From assembly GCF_020623625.1 (NCBI RefSeq), contig NC_060204.1:1280501-1344500 (forward strand): DNA of 64,000 nt, given 5' to 3'. This DNA is from Saccharomycodes ludwigii. Lineage: Eukaryota > Ascomycota > Saccharomycetes > Saccharomycodales > Saccharomycodaceae. Within the stretch, counting starts at the first letter, position 1; every line of letters begins with the position of its first letter. A program made the translations under genes and the position numbers. Positions 10,291-18,916 of the stretch are shown here, piece after piece. The notes under the pieces are model-generated. The model was not told the origin of the DNA and ran no database searches. It saw nothing but the letters and a program-made list of their open reading frames with translations.

Positions 10291-11340
10291 TCAATACCCA
10301 AATACTCTAATTCTTTTAACACCACCATCTGGAATAATAACCAATTTAATATAATTAATAGCCAAATTCTTTTTAATTTGATATAAATGTTCTTTATCTG
10401 GACCAGTTTTACTTTGGGGAACTAATTCAATCCAATTGGTATCATCGTTACCATTATATTGCAAAGCACCGTAAACCTTAATGGATTGAGGGAAATTACC
10501 TCTGAAGTGAGCAGTATCAACTACAATATGATCAATATAACTAGTTTTTCGGCCCAATTTAATTATAGACCAATCTACATGATTTGGAATTCTAGACCTT
10601 TTAGTCTCCCACCCATCACTCATATCACAACCTCTACCAGGTAAAATTAAATTTTTCATAGTACCAAAATGTTCATCAGAGCATTTAATAGCAACAGCTC
10701 CATTACAAACATTACACAAGTCGGTTACAGTGTTAACATTGTCGCTATTCAATTCAGGTAAAATGACTTTCCCATATAATCTGAATCTGGCAATACCACC
10801 GTCTGGATACATCTTTAATTTTACATGGGTATATTTATTTAATGTCAAGCCATTATCCCTTAGGAAGAATTGTTTTTGGCTAGGACCACATTCCATTTTC
10901 CCAATAACTTCTTCCCACCCAGGATTATTTTCTTCAATTACTGCGTCCTTGCCTTCATTGGTATTGTATAAAGCCTCTACACTAATATAAGGAGCATGAT
11001 TACCATCAAAAAATGCAGTGTCAATTTCACAACCAATGATGGAAGCACTACTAACACCTATTTTAAAAATAACATAATCATATTCATTACTATTATGTCT
11101 TCTTGTTTCCCATCCATCATACCATGCGCCTTGATATACAAACCTGGTAGCATCTCTTATGGGCTTGTTGGGTTTGATCAAATTTTCGGCTTTGGCAAAC
11201 CATTCATTGCTTACTGCGACAATTTCACCACCCAATCTTTCAGCGATTATGTCTACCGCGTTGTATTTATTTATAATTATGTCATCAAAGACCTTTTGTT
11301 GGTTTTTATCAAAAGCGGTTACCTTAGTAGTAGTTGTCAT
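10291..11340 (-). CDS. DAL2: allantoicase Dal2
   Basis: Allantoicase hydrolyses allantoate to ureidoglycolate and urea in purine nitrogen use. The 349 residues contain the two allantoicase repeats: GAWYDGWETRRHN with EIDTAFFDGNHAP in the first half, and GRGCDMSDGWETKRSR with VDTAHFRGNFPQ in the second. Each is followed by a PDGG(I/V)xRxRxxG block, the second ending the protein. Length and ending agree with S. cerevisiae Dal2 (about 343). In S. cerevisiae DAL2 lies in the chromosome IX DAL cluster, but no other DAL gene is seen here, so this is a stand-alone copy between EFM3 and ATP18. GATA elements upstream fit nitrogen catabolite control. The ATG is at 11340. Confidence 0.96.
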   Translation of the reverse strand: MTTTTKVTAFDKNQQKVFDDIIINKYNAVDIIAERLGGEIVAVSNEWFAKAENLIKPNKPIRDATRFVYQGAWYDGWETRRHNSNEYDYVIFKIGVSSASIIGCEIDTAFFDGNHAPYISVEALYNTNEGKDAVIEENNPGWEEVIGKMECGPSQKQFFLRDNGLTLNKYTHVKLKMYPDGGIARFRLYGKVILPELNSDNVNTVTDLCNVCNGAVAIKCSDEHFGTMKNLILPGRGCDMSDGWETKRSRIPNHVDWSIIKLGRKTSYIDHIVVDTAHFRGNFPQSIKVYGALQYNGNDDTNWIELVPQSKTGPDKEHLYQIKKNLAINYIKLVIIPDGGVKRIRVFGY

Positions 11341-11424
11341 GATTTTCGGGATTTGGTTTTAACTATTTCTTTTGCCTCCTTTTTTGTTCTTGTTGCTTTT
11401 ATTTTTTTTTTGAGATATGACTTT

Positions 11425-11532
11425 GATAAAAGAAGAAAAAGAAAAAGAAAGGAAAAAGAAATAAAAAAAAAAAAAAGAGCAAAAGGTATTACATGTTATA
11501 TAATGGATTTGCTTGGTTTATATACAGATAAG
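11425..11532. promoter_or_regulatory. GATAA elements upstream of DAL2
   Basis: GATAA at 11425-11429 and GATAAG at 11527-11532 lie 85 and 187 bases upstream of the DAL2 start. GATAAG is the UAS-NTR element bound by Gln3/Gat1 in nitrogen catabolite repression of the DAL genes of S. cerevisiae. Function here is inferred from gene identity; GATAA also occurs by chance in AT-rich DNA. Confidence 0.5.
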
Positions 11533-11916
11533 AAAGAAAGAAGATAGGAATAAAAAAAAGAGAAAAAAAAAAAAAAAATTAAAAAATAAAAAAAGTTTTG
11601 TAAGTTTCTATTTTGAGTTAGATATTGTCAAGGTATCTTTGTAATTGAAATATGTGATATACGATCAATATACTCGGTGATCTCCGTTTGATATGAGATT
11701 GTTGTTGGTAGTGGAAAATGTAAAAAAGAAAAAGAGCAAAATGTGCTTTTGACTTTTTTTTAATGCAAGTTTGCGCAATGTCCCAACATAAAAAAAAAAG
11801 TCATTTATCAGAATATGTGATTCATTTCTACCACACGGTATTTCTGTTGTCCTTTCGGTCTCTTTTGCCTTCAGTCCATACACTACTCGGACATCTTGCA
11901 TGTCACTCCCTACGAC

Positions 11917-11921
11917 CCAAT
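11917..11921. promoter_or_regulatory. CCAAT box upstream of ATP18
   Basis: CCAAT in the context ACCCAATGA lies 277 bases upstream of ATP18. It resembles the Hap2/3/4/5 site that drives respiratory genes. A single short match. Confidence 0.4.
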
Positions 11922-12197
11922 GATATCATACCAAAATAAAAATAAAAAAAAAATAAAAAATAAAAGACGAAGAAGAAAAACGACAACCAAAAGAAGAAGA
12001 AAAAAAATAAATAAATAAATAAATAAAAAATCTCGCTTAGTGTTCTATCTACCTTATTTTTGTTTTTTCTCTTCTTTGATGGTATTTTGATTGTTTTTTT
12101 TTTTTTGCATCTTTTCCAATATTCGTTCCTGCGCTTTTCAACGTTCCAACTAACCAACTAACAACCACTTCATATAACCATACTCGTATCAAAAGCA

Positions 12198-12380
12198 ATG
12201 TTTAAAAGATACTCTTTCCCTTTAGTTAAATATTACTGGCCATTCTTTGCCACTGGTGCTGCTGTCTACTGGTTGGTTGGTAAGGCTGCCACTGCTTCCG
12301 CCAATTCCGCTGAATTCATTAATGATCCAAGAAATCCAAGATTCCAAAGAGGTGAAAAGTTGGTTGAATTGAAAAATTAA
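12198..12380 (+). CDS. ATP18: mitochondrial F1Fo ATP synthase subunit i/j, Atp18
   Basis: A 60-residue inner-membrane subunit of the mitochondrial ATP synthase stator region. A single membrane segment spans about residues 12-30 (WPFFATGAAVYWLVGKAA). The diagnostic C-terminal block EFINDPRNPRF matches S. cerevisiae Atp18 (about 59 residues). The ATG follows a run of Pol II-type AT-rich promoter DNA. In S. cerevisiae ATP18 is YML081C-A, beside TDA9 (YML081W) and YML082W, the STR2 duplicate, and the same relative orientation is kept here. Confidence 0.95.
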   Translation: MFKRYSFPLVKYYWPFFATGAAVYWLVGKAATASANSAEFINDPRNPRFQRGEKLVELKN

Positions 12381-12554
12381 GTTGTTCTATGAGAAATTAA
12401 TTTTATCTTCATCAAACAATGATTTTTTAAATTAAAAAAAAAAAAAAGAAAAAAAAAAAAAAAAAGTTTTTTTATTACATTATTTTTATGTGGTTGATTA
12501 TTATATATTTACAAACATATATTCCAAAAAAGAAGTAAAGGAGAAGTATTTAAG

Positions 12555-12902
12555 TTAAATAAATGGTGTTGATGGCCTTTGTTTGTGTTTTCTGATTGTG
12601 AGAACTTTTCTAATAATATTTCTATTATTTTTATAATAAGAAAAATATAACCATTTTTCATGTTCATAGAATACGGATGTGTCAAACCATTTTTGCTTCA
12701 ACTGCTGTTTTGGAGAAAAAATCAAAAACTTTTTCCCTATTCAGGTGTTATGTAGGAAATCTATAATATGTCTTCCTTGTAAAATATCCTTTAGCCGGCA
12801 TTCTAGTACATTGATTTTATGCCCAAAAAAATATGAGCCATCCTTCTTGGAAATTAAAACGGTGAGTAACGCAAGGGTATCTTGTTCATGATTTACTTCC
12901 AT
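12555..12902 (-). pseudogene. small unrecognised reading frame with one in-frame TGA
   Basis: From an ATG at 12902 the frame runs 53 codons to a TGA at 12741-12743, then stays open in the same frame for 61 more codons to a TAA at 12555-12557. Both halves have globular, non-repetitive composition (for example DGSYFFGHKINVLECRLK before the TGA and WFDTSVFYEHEKWLYFSYY after), which is unusual for this AT-rich DNA by chance. No GT...AG intron is seen around the stop. Options are a decayed gene, a sequence error, or stop read-through; the base after TGA is A, which is not the efficient CTA context. It is convergent with ATP18 and upstream of nothing obvious. I do not recognise the family. Confidence 0.45.
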
Positions 12903-13014
12903 GTATATTTTTTTTTTTTTGTTTGTAGAGAAAAATATATATGTGTGTATATAAATTAAATGAACGTAGTATAACACATGTTCAAGTTATTAATTGCATA
13001 AAAAAATATGTTAT

Positions 13015-15078
13015 TCACTCCATTGCCTTGTCTATTGCGTATTGAAAAAGATCTCTCAAATACTCTGGCGATTCCAACCCAACACTAACTCTTACTAAGC
13101 TTTTGTCTACACCATATTTAGCCACCTCTTCCAGTTCAGCGTAATGTGCTATAATAGCATATGGACAACTTAAAGTAAAATTCGTGCCTAAAGAGGGACC
13201 TTTACACAATTTCAAATTATCAAAGAATAGAATTGCTCTTTCATATTCAAAAAATACCAATGAAAATACTTCACCATATCCCCCATGAATTGTCTTAACA
13301 GCATCATAGTTTTCTTTGGTTTCTTTATTGGTTAATGTTGGGTAATAAATATTCCTAAATAGCTTGCCCTTGTATGGTAACAATACTTCAGTAATTAACC
13401 ATTCGGTAGTTACATTGACTTTTAAAGCTCTTTCAATAAAATCCCTAGAGTTTCTTTCCAAGCAAATTGCGTCTTCGCACCATAGTAAGTCCTCGTAGGA
13501 ACTACTGCCATCAGCATTTGAAAAAAAACTATTGATTGCAAAATCGTATAATCTGCTCTTAGGGTTTAAAATCAAAGAACCTGCCAAAACATTTGAATCA
13601 CCACTAAAAATTTTAGTCAATGAAGAAACTACAATGTCCGCGTGCGGCAAAACATCCAAATTGACAAAGCCACCAATTGTATCATCAACGACAATATAAA
13701 ACCCGTATTTTAACGACAAATCATGCAATTTCAATAAATCCCCCATTTTCAACAACGGATTTGACGGAGTCTCACAGAAAACTGCCAATATTTGCTCACC
13801 TGATTGCAAAATTTCTTGCAATCTTTCCATGGCATCGTCATTAGGTAAAAAATGTGTATGATTAAACTTTCTTAATATAGATAATGTGTCTGTGTATGGG
13901 AAACCAAACATAACGGTTTTTTTATACGGGGCACCATACCCAATCACCCTATTTACTTTACTATGTGGTAATTGTTCTTGTTCGTCGTCATATTTTCTAT
14001 TAACACGTAAACTATCTAATTCTAATAGCAATCTATGGGCAGTAAATATAGCAGCCATGCCGCTTGGAAATAAATAAACATCCTTTTCCGAATCGATCTT
14101 ATAAGGAGAAGGTTGTACTTCAACATTCCCTCTAGGCACATTATCAGAAATGGTGTTTTCTTCAATAGAATTTGTTATATTGAACACTTCAACTTCTTCA
14201 CCATTTTCATTATAATGTGTGAAATCAGAGGTATTTATGTTGTTAGATTGACTTCTTGAATCAGTGCCATGGTTTGTAGAACGACTTGTAGTATCTATAA
14301 TAAATTCATTTATATTCCCTGTAGCTCCAGAAGTAATAGTCCTTCCGTTATCAGCGCTAGCAGTGGTACCTCCCTCATCGTCCACATCAACAACTTTTCT
14401 GGCAATTCTTCTTTTAATCAACAATTTTGCACGAGCACCCATGGACATATCTAAGCTTCTGCCAAATCTTTGCTCTACAAAATTTTCATCATCATCAAGT
14501 TGCTGGTTCAAAGTATTGGCTGTTTCGTCTTGAATATGGCCTTTGTTCTTTTCTGCCTCTTTATTTATGGCTAGAAATAATTCTTTTAACACGTACTCAG
14601 CCACTCTGCTACTTATTCCTTCTCCAGTATGTTGCCAGTATTCTTTTAAAAAGGGGAAATCTTCCTGATCAACAAAAACAACAGAAACTTTACATTCCTG
14701 TTTATAGTGCTCCTCTTCTGGATTATTTGGTTTACAAGTGCTCAATTGTAAAATTCTCACTTTTGAGGCTTTGTTTTTTGGCGATCTGACTTTTATATAT
14801 TCACGGCATCTTTTGGCAACATTGTAACTACTAAAAACTAAACATTTTTCACGTTCATTGTCAATAGCATATTTTTCAATTAAAACACTGCATAACTTTT
14901 GAATACTCTTGTGAATGAAAAACCTTGGATATCCTGTAGTTAATCTACTAATAACTTCTGGATCATGTTCTTCATAACCTACGTTACTTTTCCAAGTAGG
15001 GAGACATACAGATACCGCATGTTTAGTTTGGGGTGGAATACTTTCTCCGACAATAGTTGATATGTTGTTACTCGACAT
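13015..15078 (-). CDS. STR2: cystathionine gamma-synthase Str2
   Basis: A PLP enzyme that joins O-acetylhomoserine (or a related homoserine ester) with cysteine to make cystathionine in transsulfuration. The 687 residues have a family-specific N-terminal region (about 1-190), a Ser/Asn/Thr-rich insert (about 200-320) and the Cys/Met-metabolism PLP domain to the end. The Schiff-base lysine is in SSLTKIFSGDSN, K489. ETPSNPLLKMGDL and VDDTIGGFVN are the usual cofactor-binding blocks. S. cerevisiae Str2 (YJR130C, about 639 residues) and YML082W are WGD duplicates; the neighbours here come from both regions, so this is the single ancestor. The insert probably explains the extra length. A tRNA gene lies upstream on the same strand. 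Confidence 0.93.
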   Translation of the reverse strand: MSSNNISTIVGESIPPQTKHAVSVCLPTWKSNVGYEEHDPEVISRLTTGYPRFFIHKSIQKLCSVLIEKYAIDNEREKCLVFSSYNVAKRCREYIKVRSPKNKASKVRILQLSTCKPNNPEEEHYKQECKVSVVFVDQEDFPFLKEYWQHTGEGISSRVAEYVLKELFLAINKEAEKNKGHIQDETANTLNQQLDDDENFVEQRFGRSLDMSMGARAKLLIKRRIARKVVDVDDEGGTTASADNGRTITSGATGNINEFIIDTTSRSTNHGTDSRSQSNNINTSDFTHYNENGEEVEVFNITNSIEENTISDNVPRGNVEVQPSPYKIDSEKDVYLFPSGMAAIFTAHRLLLELDSLRVNRKYDDEQEQLPHSKVNRVIGYGAPYKKTVMFGFPYTDTLSILRKFNHTHFLPNDDAMERLQEILQSGEQILAVFCETPSNPLLKMGDLLKLHDLSLKYGFYIVVDDTIGGFVNLDVLPHADIVVSSLTKIFSGDSNVLAGSLILNPKSRLYDFAINSFFSNADGSSSYEDLLWCEDAICLERNSRDFIERALKVNVTTEWLITEVLLPYKGKLFRNIYYPTLTNKETKENYDAVKTIHGGYGEVFSLVFFEYERAILFFDNLKLCKGPSLGTNFTLSCPYAIIAHYAELEEVAKYGVDKSLVRVSVGLESPEYLRDLFQYAIDKAME

Positions 15079-15351
15079 ATGTGCATGTATATAGTTAAAT
15101 AATAATGTTTCTTAAAAAAAAAAGAAAAAAAACGAAAAATTTTTTTTTTTTCAGTTCCGATTTTAGTTGTTTTTTTGTCTCTCTTCTCTTTTACTTCTTT
15201 CAATTTGAAAGAAAAAAGTACGATAACAGTTTTAACAATTACAAGTTGGGAATCTGTGGAAAACAAAGCCAAAAAAGAAAAAAAGAAAAAAAAAAAAATT
15301 GCTCACAGTTTTATCATTTCAATGTAAGTGGGAATCAGAATTTAAAAAAGG

Positions 15352-15393
<42 letters not shown>

Positions 15394-15412
15394 ATCTCAA
15401 AAAAAATAAAGT
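15079..15412. other. intergenic between STR2 and tRNA-Ile
   Basis: The STR2 promoter region is squeezed between its start and the tRNA gene. It contains long A-runs (15348-15388) and CACAGTTTT near 15303, an imperfect match to the Met31/32 core. The tRNA's Pol III terminator is at its right edge. Confidence 0.5.
15399..15406 (-). terminator. Pol III terminator of tRNA-Ile
   Basis: A run of eight T on the minus strand, 6 bases past the 3' end of the tRNA gene, is a standard RNA polymerase III stop. Confidence 0.8.
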
Positions 15413-15605
15413 TGCTCGAGGTGGGGTTCGAACCCACGACGGTCGCGTTGCTTTGAATGTAAAGACATCGGAAACCGCACTCCATTGAAGGAGGCTATTC
15501 GAGGTGTATACTTGAACACAGAAGTTTCCCATCCGAACTCTTGAAGAGACCGAACTTGAGAATATTCCTATAAGCACGAAGCTCTAACCACTGAGCTACA
15601 CGAGC
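15413..15605 (-). tRNA. tRNA-Ile(UAU) with a 120-nt intron
   Basis: Read on the minus strand, the 5' exon is 15605-15569 (37 nt) and the 3' exon 15448-15413 (36 nt, including discriminator A). Together they give a 73-nt tRNA: acceptor stem GCTCGTG/CTCGAGC with one T-T mismatch, D arm GCTC...GAGC, anticodon arm TCGTG-CTTATAA-CGCGA, and T arm GTGGG-TTCGAAC-CCCAC. The anticodon is TAT. The intron lies at the canonical place after base 37 (15568-15449) and is 120 nt. S. cerevisiae tRNA-Ile(UAU) also has an intron, but of 60 nt. There the intron is needed for Pus1 pseudouridylation of positions 34 and 36. The intron here contains a short CTCC/GGAG hairpin and several TTCGG/TTCAAG repeats. Confidence 0.95.
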
Positions 15606-16359
15606 AAACCGTGTGACGTTATTTGTAACGTAGTTCACTATCACACACAATATCCATAAAATTTCTATTTGGTAATTAGTATGGTTTTTTTTTTGTCTCA
15701 TTTTTGTCTTTTTATAAAAGCAATAATAATAGACAATTAATTATGCATTTGTAAGAACACGTGAAAAATACATGAGGCTAAACACCCCTCCCACTTTAAA
15801 AAGTATTTCTTTTTTTTTGGTATTATGTTTATTTTGATAGTTCATTAACAATTTTACCCTTTTTTTTTTTTTTTTTTTTTTAAGAAATATTTGATATTAC
15901 ATGTAGTATACCTTATAAAGTGAAACAAAATGGAATCACATTATCAATCAATACTTTTGGCACCAATTCTCCTTGTGTTGTTGGTTTAAGAAGCAAATAT
16001 ACTCATATTTCCAATCCATTGAAATGAGGAAAGATGAAATCCTTTTTTAAATGTATCTTAATAAAGTTATCGTTTTTTAATCCGACAAGCGATTATAAAT
16101 GACTTCGGAAGTTTGCTAATCTGTAATTATTTTCATCATTCTGCACGAACTGAGAAAAACACCATTTTATTTTACAACAATTCAAATCTATCAAATGGTA
16201 ATAATTTAATTATTATCATAATCGCATTTTTCTTTTTTTTTTCCCCTTTTTGTTTTACTACTTTTATCGTTTGCCAGTTTATAAATGAAAAATTAAGATC
16301 AATTTAATTACTCCATACATTTTCCAATTAATATACAAAAAAAGGAGAAAAAAAGTGTC
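15606..16359. other. gap between tRNA-Ile and MNS1
   Basis: A 754-base gap with T-runs and one CACGTG at 15758-15763. The stretch 15905-16150 is less homopolymeric and contains ATGATGA on the minus strand (about 16133-16139), like a snoRNA C box, but no matching D box was found. No gene is supported. Confidence 0.5.
15758..15763. promoter_or_regulatory. CACGTG E-box (possible Cbf1 site)
   Basis: CACGTGA is a Cbf1-type E-box. It lies about 680 bases upstream of STR2, with the tRNA gene in between, and about 600 upstream of MNS1. A role in STR2 control is possible but distance weakens it. Confidence 0.35.
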
Positions 16360-18108
16360 ATGAGCTCTTTTGAAAAAAATAATAACAGTATGAGGAGTAG
16401 AAAACCCTCCTCTAAAAAAAAAAAAACCCCATCCGAAAAAAAACCCAATGTTGTTGATCACAAAGACACCAACGGTGAAAGGGAAATAACCAATTTACCG
16501 CCTAGTTTTACTTCCAAAAGTGCAAAAAAAAAAATATGGTCCCTTTCATTTGTAATCATTGTGCTTGCCTTGAAACTATTTCAATGGCAAAAAGCTACCG
16601 TTCCATATGTTTCATCTTCAAATGCTAGAAATGCAATTGAATTGACGTTCCTAGAGTCTTGGTCTAATTATGTGGAAGACGCTTTCGGTTATGATGTTTA
16701 CCATCCTCTTTCACACACTGGTCAAAATATGGTTAATGAAACTAAACCCTTGGGTTGGATTGTTGTTGATTCTATAGACACAATGATGTTAATGTACAAT
16801 AACAGTGAAAACAATAAACAGAGGTTCAAATCAGAAATTGAACGGTGTGAGAAATGGATTATTGAGTGTTTAGATTATGACATTGATCATAACGAATTGA
16901 ACATTTTTGAAACTACTATTAGAATGTTGGGTGGATTTTTAAGTGCATATTATCTCTCAACGCAATTCAATGTGGGCAATTCAACTTTGTACTTGGACAG
17001 AGCAATTGATTTAGGTAGTAGACTAAGCACCATTTACGAAAATGGGCAGCGTTCCATACCCTACAGTTCAATTAATCTATTTACCAAACAAACATTTAAA
17101 AGCCATGCAGATATGGGAGCTTCCTCCACTGCGGAATTTACTACATTACAATTAGAGTTCAAATACTTGAGTGTTTTAATTGATGATGTGGAATTATGGG
17201 AAAATAGTGAACGTTGTTATGATGTTTTATATTCTGTGAATAACTTATTAGGATCTTATTATGATGGGCTGGCACCAATATACGTTCAACCAGATAGTGG
17301 TAGGTTTCAAGGTAACAACATAAGATTGGGATCTCGTGGTGATTCCTTTTACGAATATTTATTAAAACAATACTTACTTTCACCAAAAAATTCTACTAAA
17401 TTTTATGATTTGTACAGAGGGAGCATGGAGGGTGTTAAGAGGCATTTGGTTGGTAAAAGTGAACCACACAAGCTCACTTACATTGGAGAAAGGGTAAATG
17501 GAATACACCACAGTAGTTTGAGTCCCAAAATGGACCATCTAGTTTGCTTTATGGGGGGATTGTTGATGATGGGTGCCACCGAGGGCAATAATATCACCTG
17601 GAGTAAAAAACAGCCCTGGTTTGATAGCGTTCGATGGGAAGATTGGAAATTAGGCGCACAGATAACTAAAACTTGTTACCATATGTACCATGATATACCT
17701 GGAACAGGATTATCCCCAGAAATTGTTGTATTCAACACAGGCAATGGAAACAACGAACAGCAACAAAATGATTGGTGGAAGTCTGATAGTGGTGACATTT
17801 ATATTAAACCACTGGATAAACATAACTTGCAAAGGCCTGAAACGGTCGAAAGCATCTTTTTTGCGTATCATTTAACTAAGTCTAATGTGTTCAGAAAATT
17901 TGGATGGGAAATATACAAAAATTTCAAAGCTCATGGTATGACTAGTTTGAATAACGTGTTAACAGGTGAACCTAAAGATAATATAGAAAGTTTTTGGTAT
18001 GCGGAAACTTTAAAATACTTGTATTTGTTATTTGTCGATGAATTTGATTTAACTAAGGTCGTTTTCAACACAGAGGCACATATTTTCCCCGTGTTAAGGG
18101 AACAATAG
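16360..18108 (+). CDS. MNS1: ER alpha-1,2-mannosidase I, Mns1
   Basis: A glycoside hydrolase family 47 enzyme that trims Man9 to Man8 (isomer B) on N-glycans in the ER and helps mark misfolded glycoproteins. The 582 residues have a basic cytosolic tail, a signal-anchor at about 59-75 (type II membrane protein) and the lumenal GH47 domain. Typical blocks are HPLSHTGQN, VVDSIDTMMLM, HADMGASSTAEFTTLQLEF, LGSRGDSFYEYLLKQYL, LSPEIVVF and RPETVESIFFAYHLT, with acidic residues at the expected catalytic places, and the C-terminal NTEAHIFPVL. S. cerevisiae Mns1 has about 549 residues; the surplus is the N-terminal tail. YJR131W follows STR2 there as here. Confidence 0.95.
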   Translation: MSSFEKNNNSMRSRKPSSKKKKTPSEKKPNVVDHKDTNGEREITNLPPSFTSKSAKKKIWSLSFVIIVLALKLFQWQKATVPYVSSSNARNAIELTFLESWSNYVEDAFGYDVYHPLSHTGQNMVNETKPLGWIVVDSIDTMMLMYNNSENNKQRFKSEIERCEKWIIECLDYDIDHNELNIFETTIRMLGGFLSAYYLSTQFNVGNSTLYLDRAIDLGSRLSTIYENGQRSIPYSSINLFTKQTFKSHADMGASSTAEFTTLQLEFKYLSVLIDDVELWENSERCYDVLYSVNNLLGSYYDGLAPIYVQPDSGRFQGNNIRLGSRGDSFYEYLLKQYLLSPKNSTKFYDLYRGSMEGVKRHLVGKSEPHKLTYIGERVNGIHHSSLSPKMDHLVCFMGGLLMMGATEGNNITWSKKQPWFDSVRWEDWKLGAQITKTCYHMYHDIPGTGLSPEIVVFNTGNGNNEQQQNDWWKSDSGDIYIKPLDKHNLQRPETVESIFFAYHLTKSNVFRKFGWEIYKNFKAHGMTSLNNVLTGEPKDNIESFWYAETLKYLYLLFVDEFDLTKVVFNTEAHIFPVLREQ

Positions 18109-18160
18109 GTTTATTCTATGTATATTGTATATATATATATATATATATTTGTTGTGTGAG

Positions 18161-18529
18161 TTACATGATGGGCAATGGTCTATCTCTAAATACCATTTTA
18201 TTTTTTATGATTCTTAGTATTTCAACATTACTTTGTTTATTGTTGTTAATGCTGTTGTTAATGGCCTCAGTAGAATTTGAAAATTTCAATAATGCTACTG
18301 GTGGATCTAATTTCGATATATGACCAAGTAATCTTTGTTTTTTTCCTATAAATAAAACAACATGGTTATCATCTAATATTTCTAATTTACCAAATTGCAT
18401 GGTTCGATCTGGATCCTCTTTAAATTGATGCAGATCTATTTCTAAATCGCCCTGTATTTCAATGAGTATGCATCCTAATTGTGGATGTTCTAGGATATTA
18501 TCTTGAATCTTAACTTCAGTACTAGGCAT
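18161..18529 (-). CDS. CTF8: alternative clamp-loader subunit Ctf8
   Basis: Ctf8 pairs with Dcc1 and Ctf18 in the RFC-like complex that acts on PCNA for sister-chromatid cohesion and checkpoint signalling. The 122-residue frame has the Ctf8 features: a beta-rich start, LGCILIEIQGDLEID, a GKLEILDDNHVVLFIGKKQRLLG core, PPVALL, and a basic C-terminal tail (VFRDRPLPIM). S. cerevisiae Ctf8 has about 133 residues. It is convergent with MNS1, with a 52-base gap between the two stops. YHR191C lies next to LNP1 in S. cerevisiae as here. Confidence 0.88.
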   Translation of the reverse strand: MPSTEVKIQDNILEHPQLGCILIEIQGDLEIDLHQFKEDPDRTMQFGKLEILDDNHVVLFIGKKQRLLGHISKLDPPVALLKFSNSTEAINNSINNNKQSNVEILRIIKNKMVFRDRPLPIM

Positions 18530-18858
18530 TTATCAAAACAATATTATTACTATCTTTTTTTTTTATATTCCACTTTATCAAGTTGTTAATGAGCTGTGTT
18601 AATAATTTCTATTATTATTAAAAGATCTTCGCATTTTTTTAAGCCCTTTTTTTTTAAAAAAAATTTTAAGGCCTGTTTTTTTTTTTTTTTTTTTTTTTTT
18701 TAAGGCTTTCCCTCTTCTTTGAACCTTTTAAATGTTATAATTTCTACTCAAAAATATGAACCTATCAAGTCTAAATCATCTCTTATCAGGCACAAAACAA
18801 AGATAAATATCGGATAAAAGAAATCAAATTGAAGGTTGAAATCTCGTTTTAATTTTCC

Positions 18859-18889
<31 letters not shown>

Positions 18890-18916
18890 CTGCAACGACA
18901 ATAATTATTACACATC
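18530..18916. other. divergent promoter CTF8 / LNP1
   Basis: The gap has T-runs (18646-18701), a TA repeat at 18863-18889 close to LNP1, and no MluI cell-cycle box (ACGCGT) that might be expected for a replication gene. No gene is present. Confidence 0.5.

Larger units (their letters stand above)
11341..12197. other. divergent promoter region DAL2 / ATP18
   Basis: An 857-base gap between divergently transcribed genes. It holds two GATAA elements close to DAL2, a CCAAT box nearer ATP18, and many A-runs. Open frames in it are low-complexity Lys/Phe/Tyr runs produced by homopolymers and are not credible genes. Confidence 0.6.

Noticed and set aside
11665-12157. Two minus-strand frames of about 80 codons between DAL2 and ATP18
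   Set aside because: They are Lys/Phe/Tyr runs from A/T homopolymers with no globular sequence, and they overlap the likely promoter elements.
16125-16145. ATGATGA on the minus strand resembling a snoRNA C box
   Set aside because: No D box (CTGA) or terminal stem at a suitable distance.
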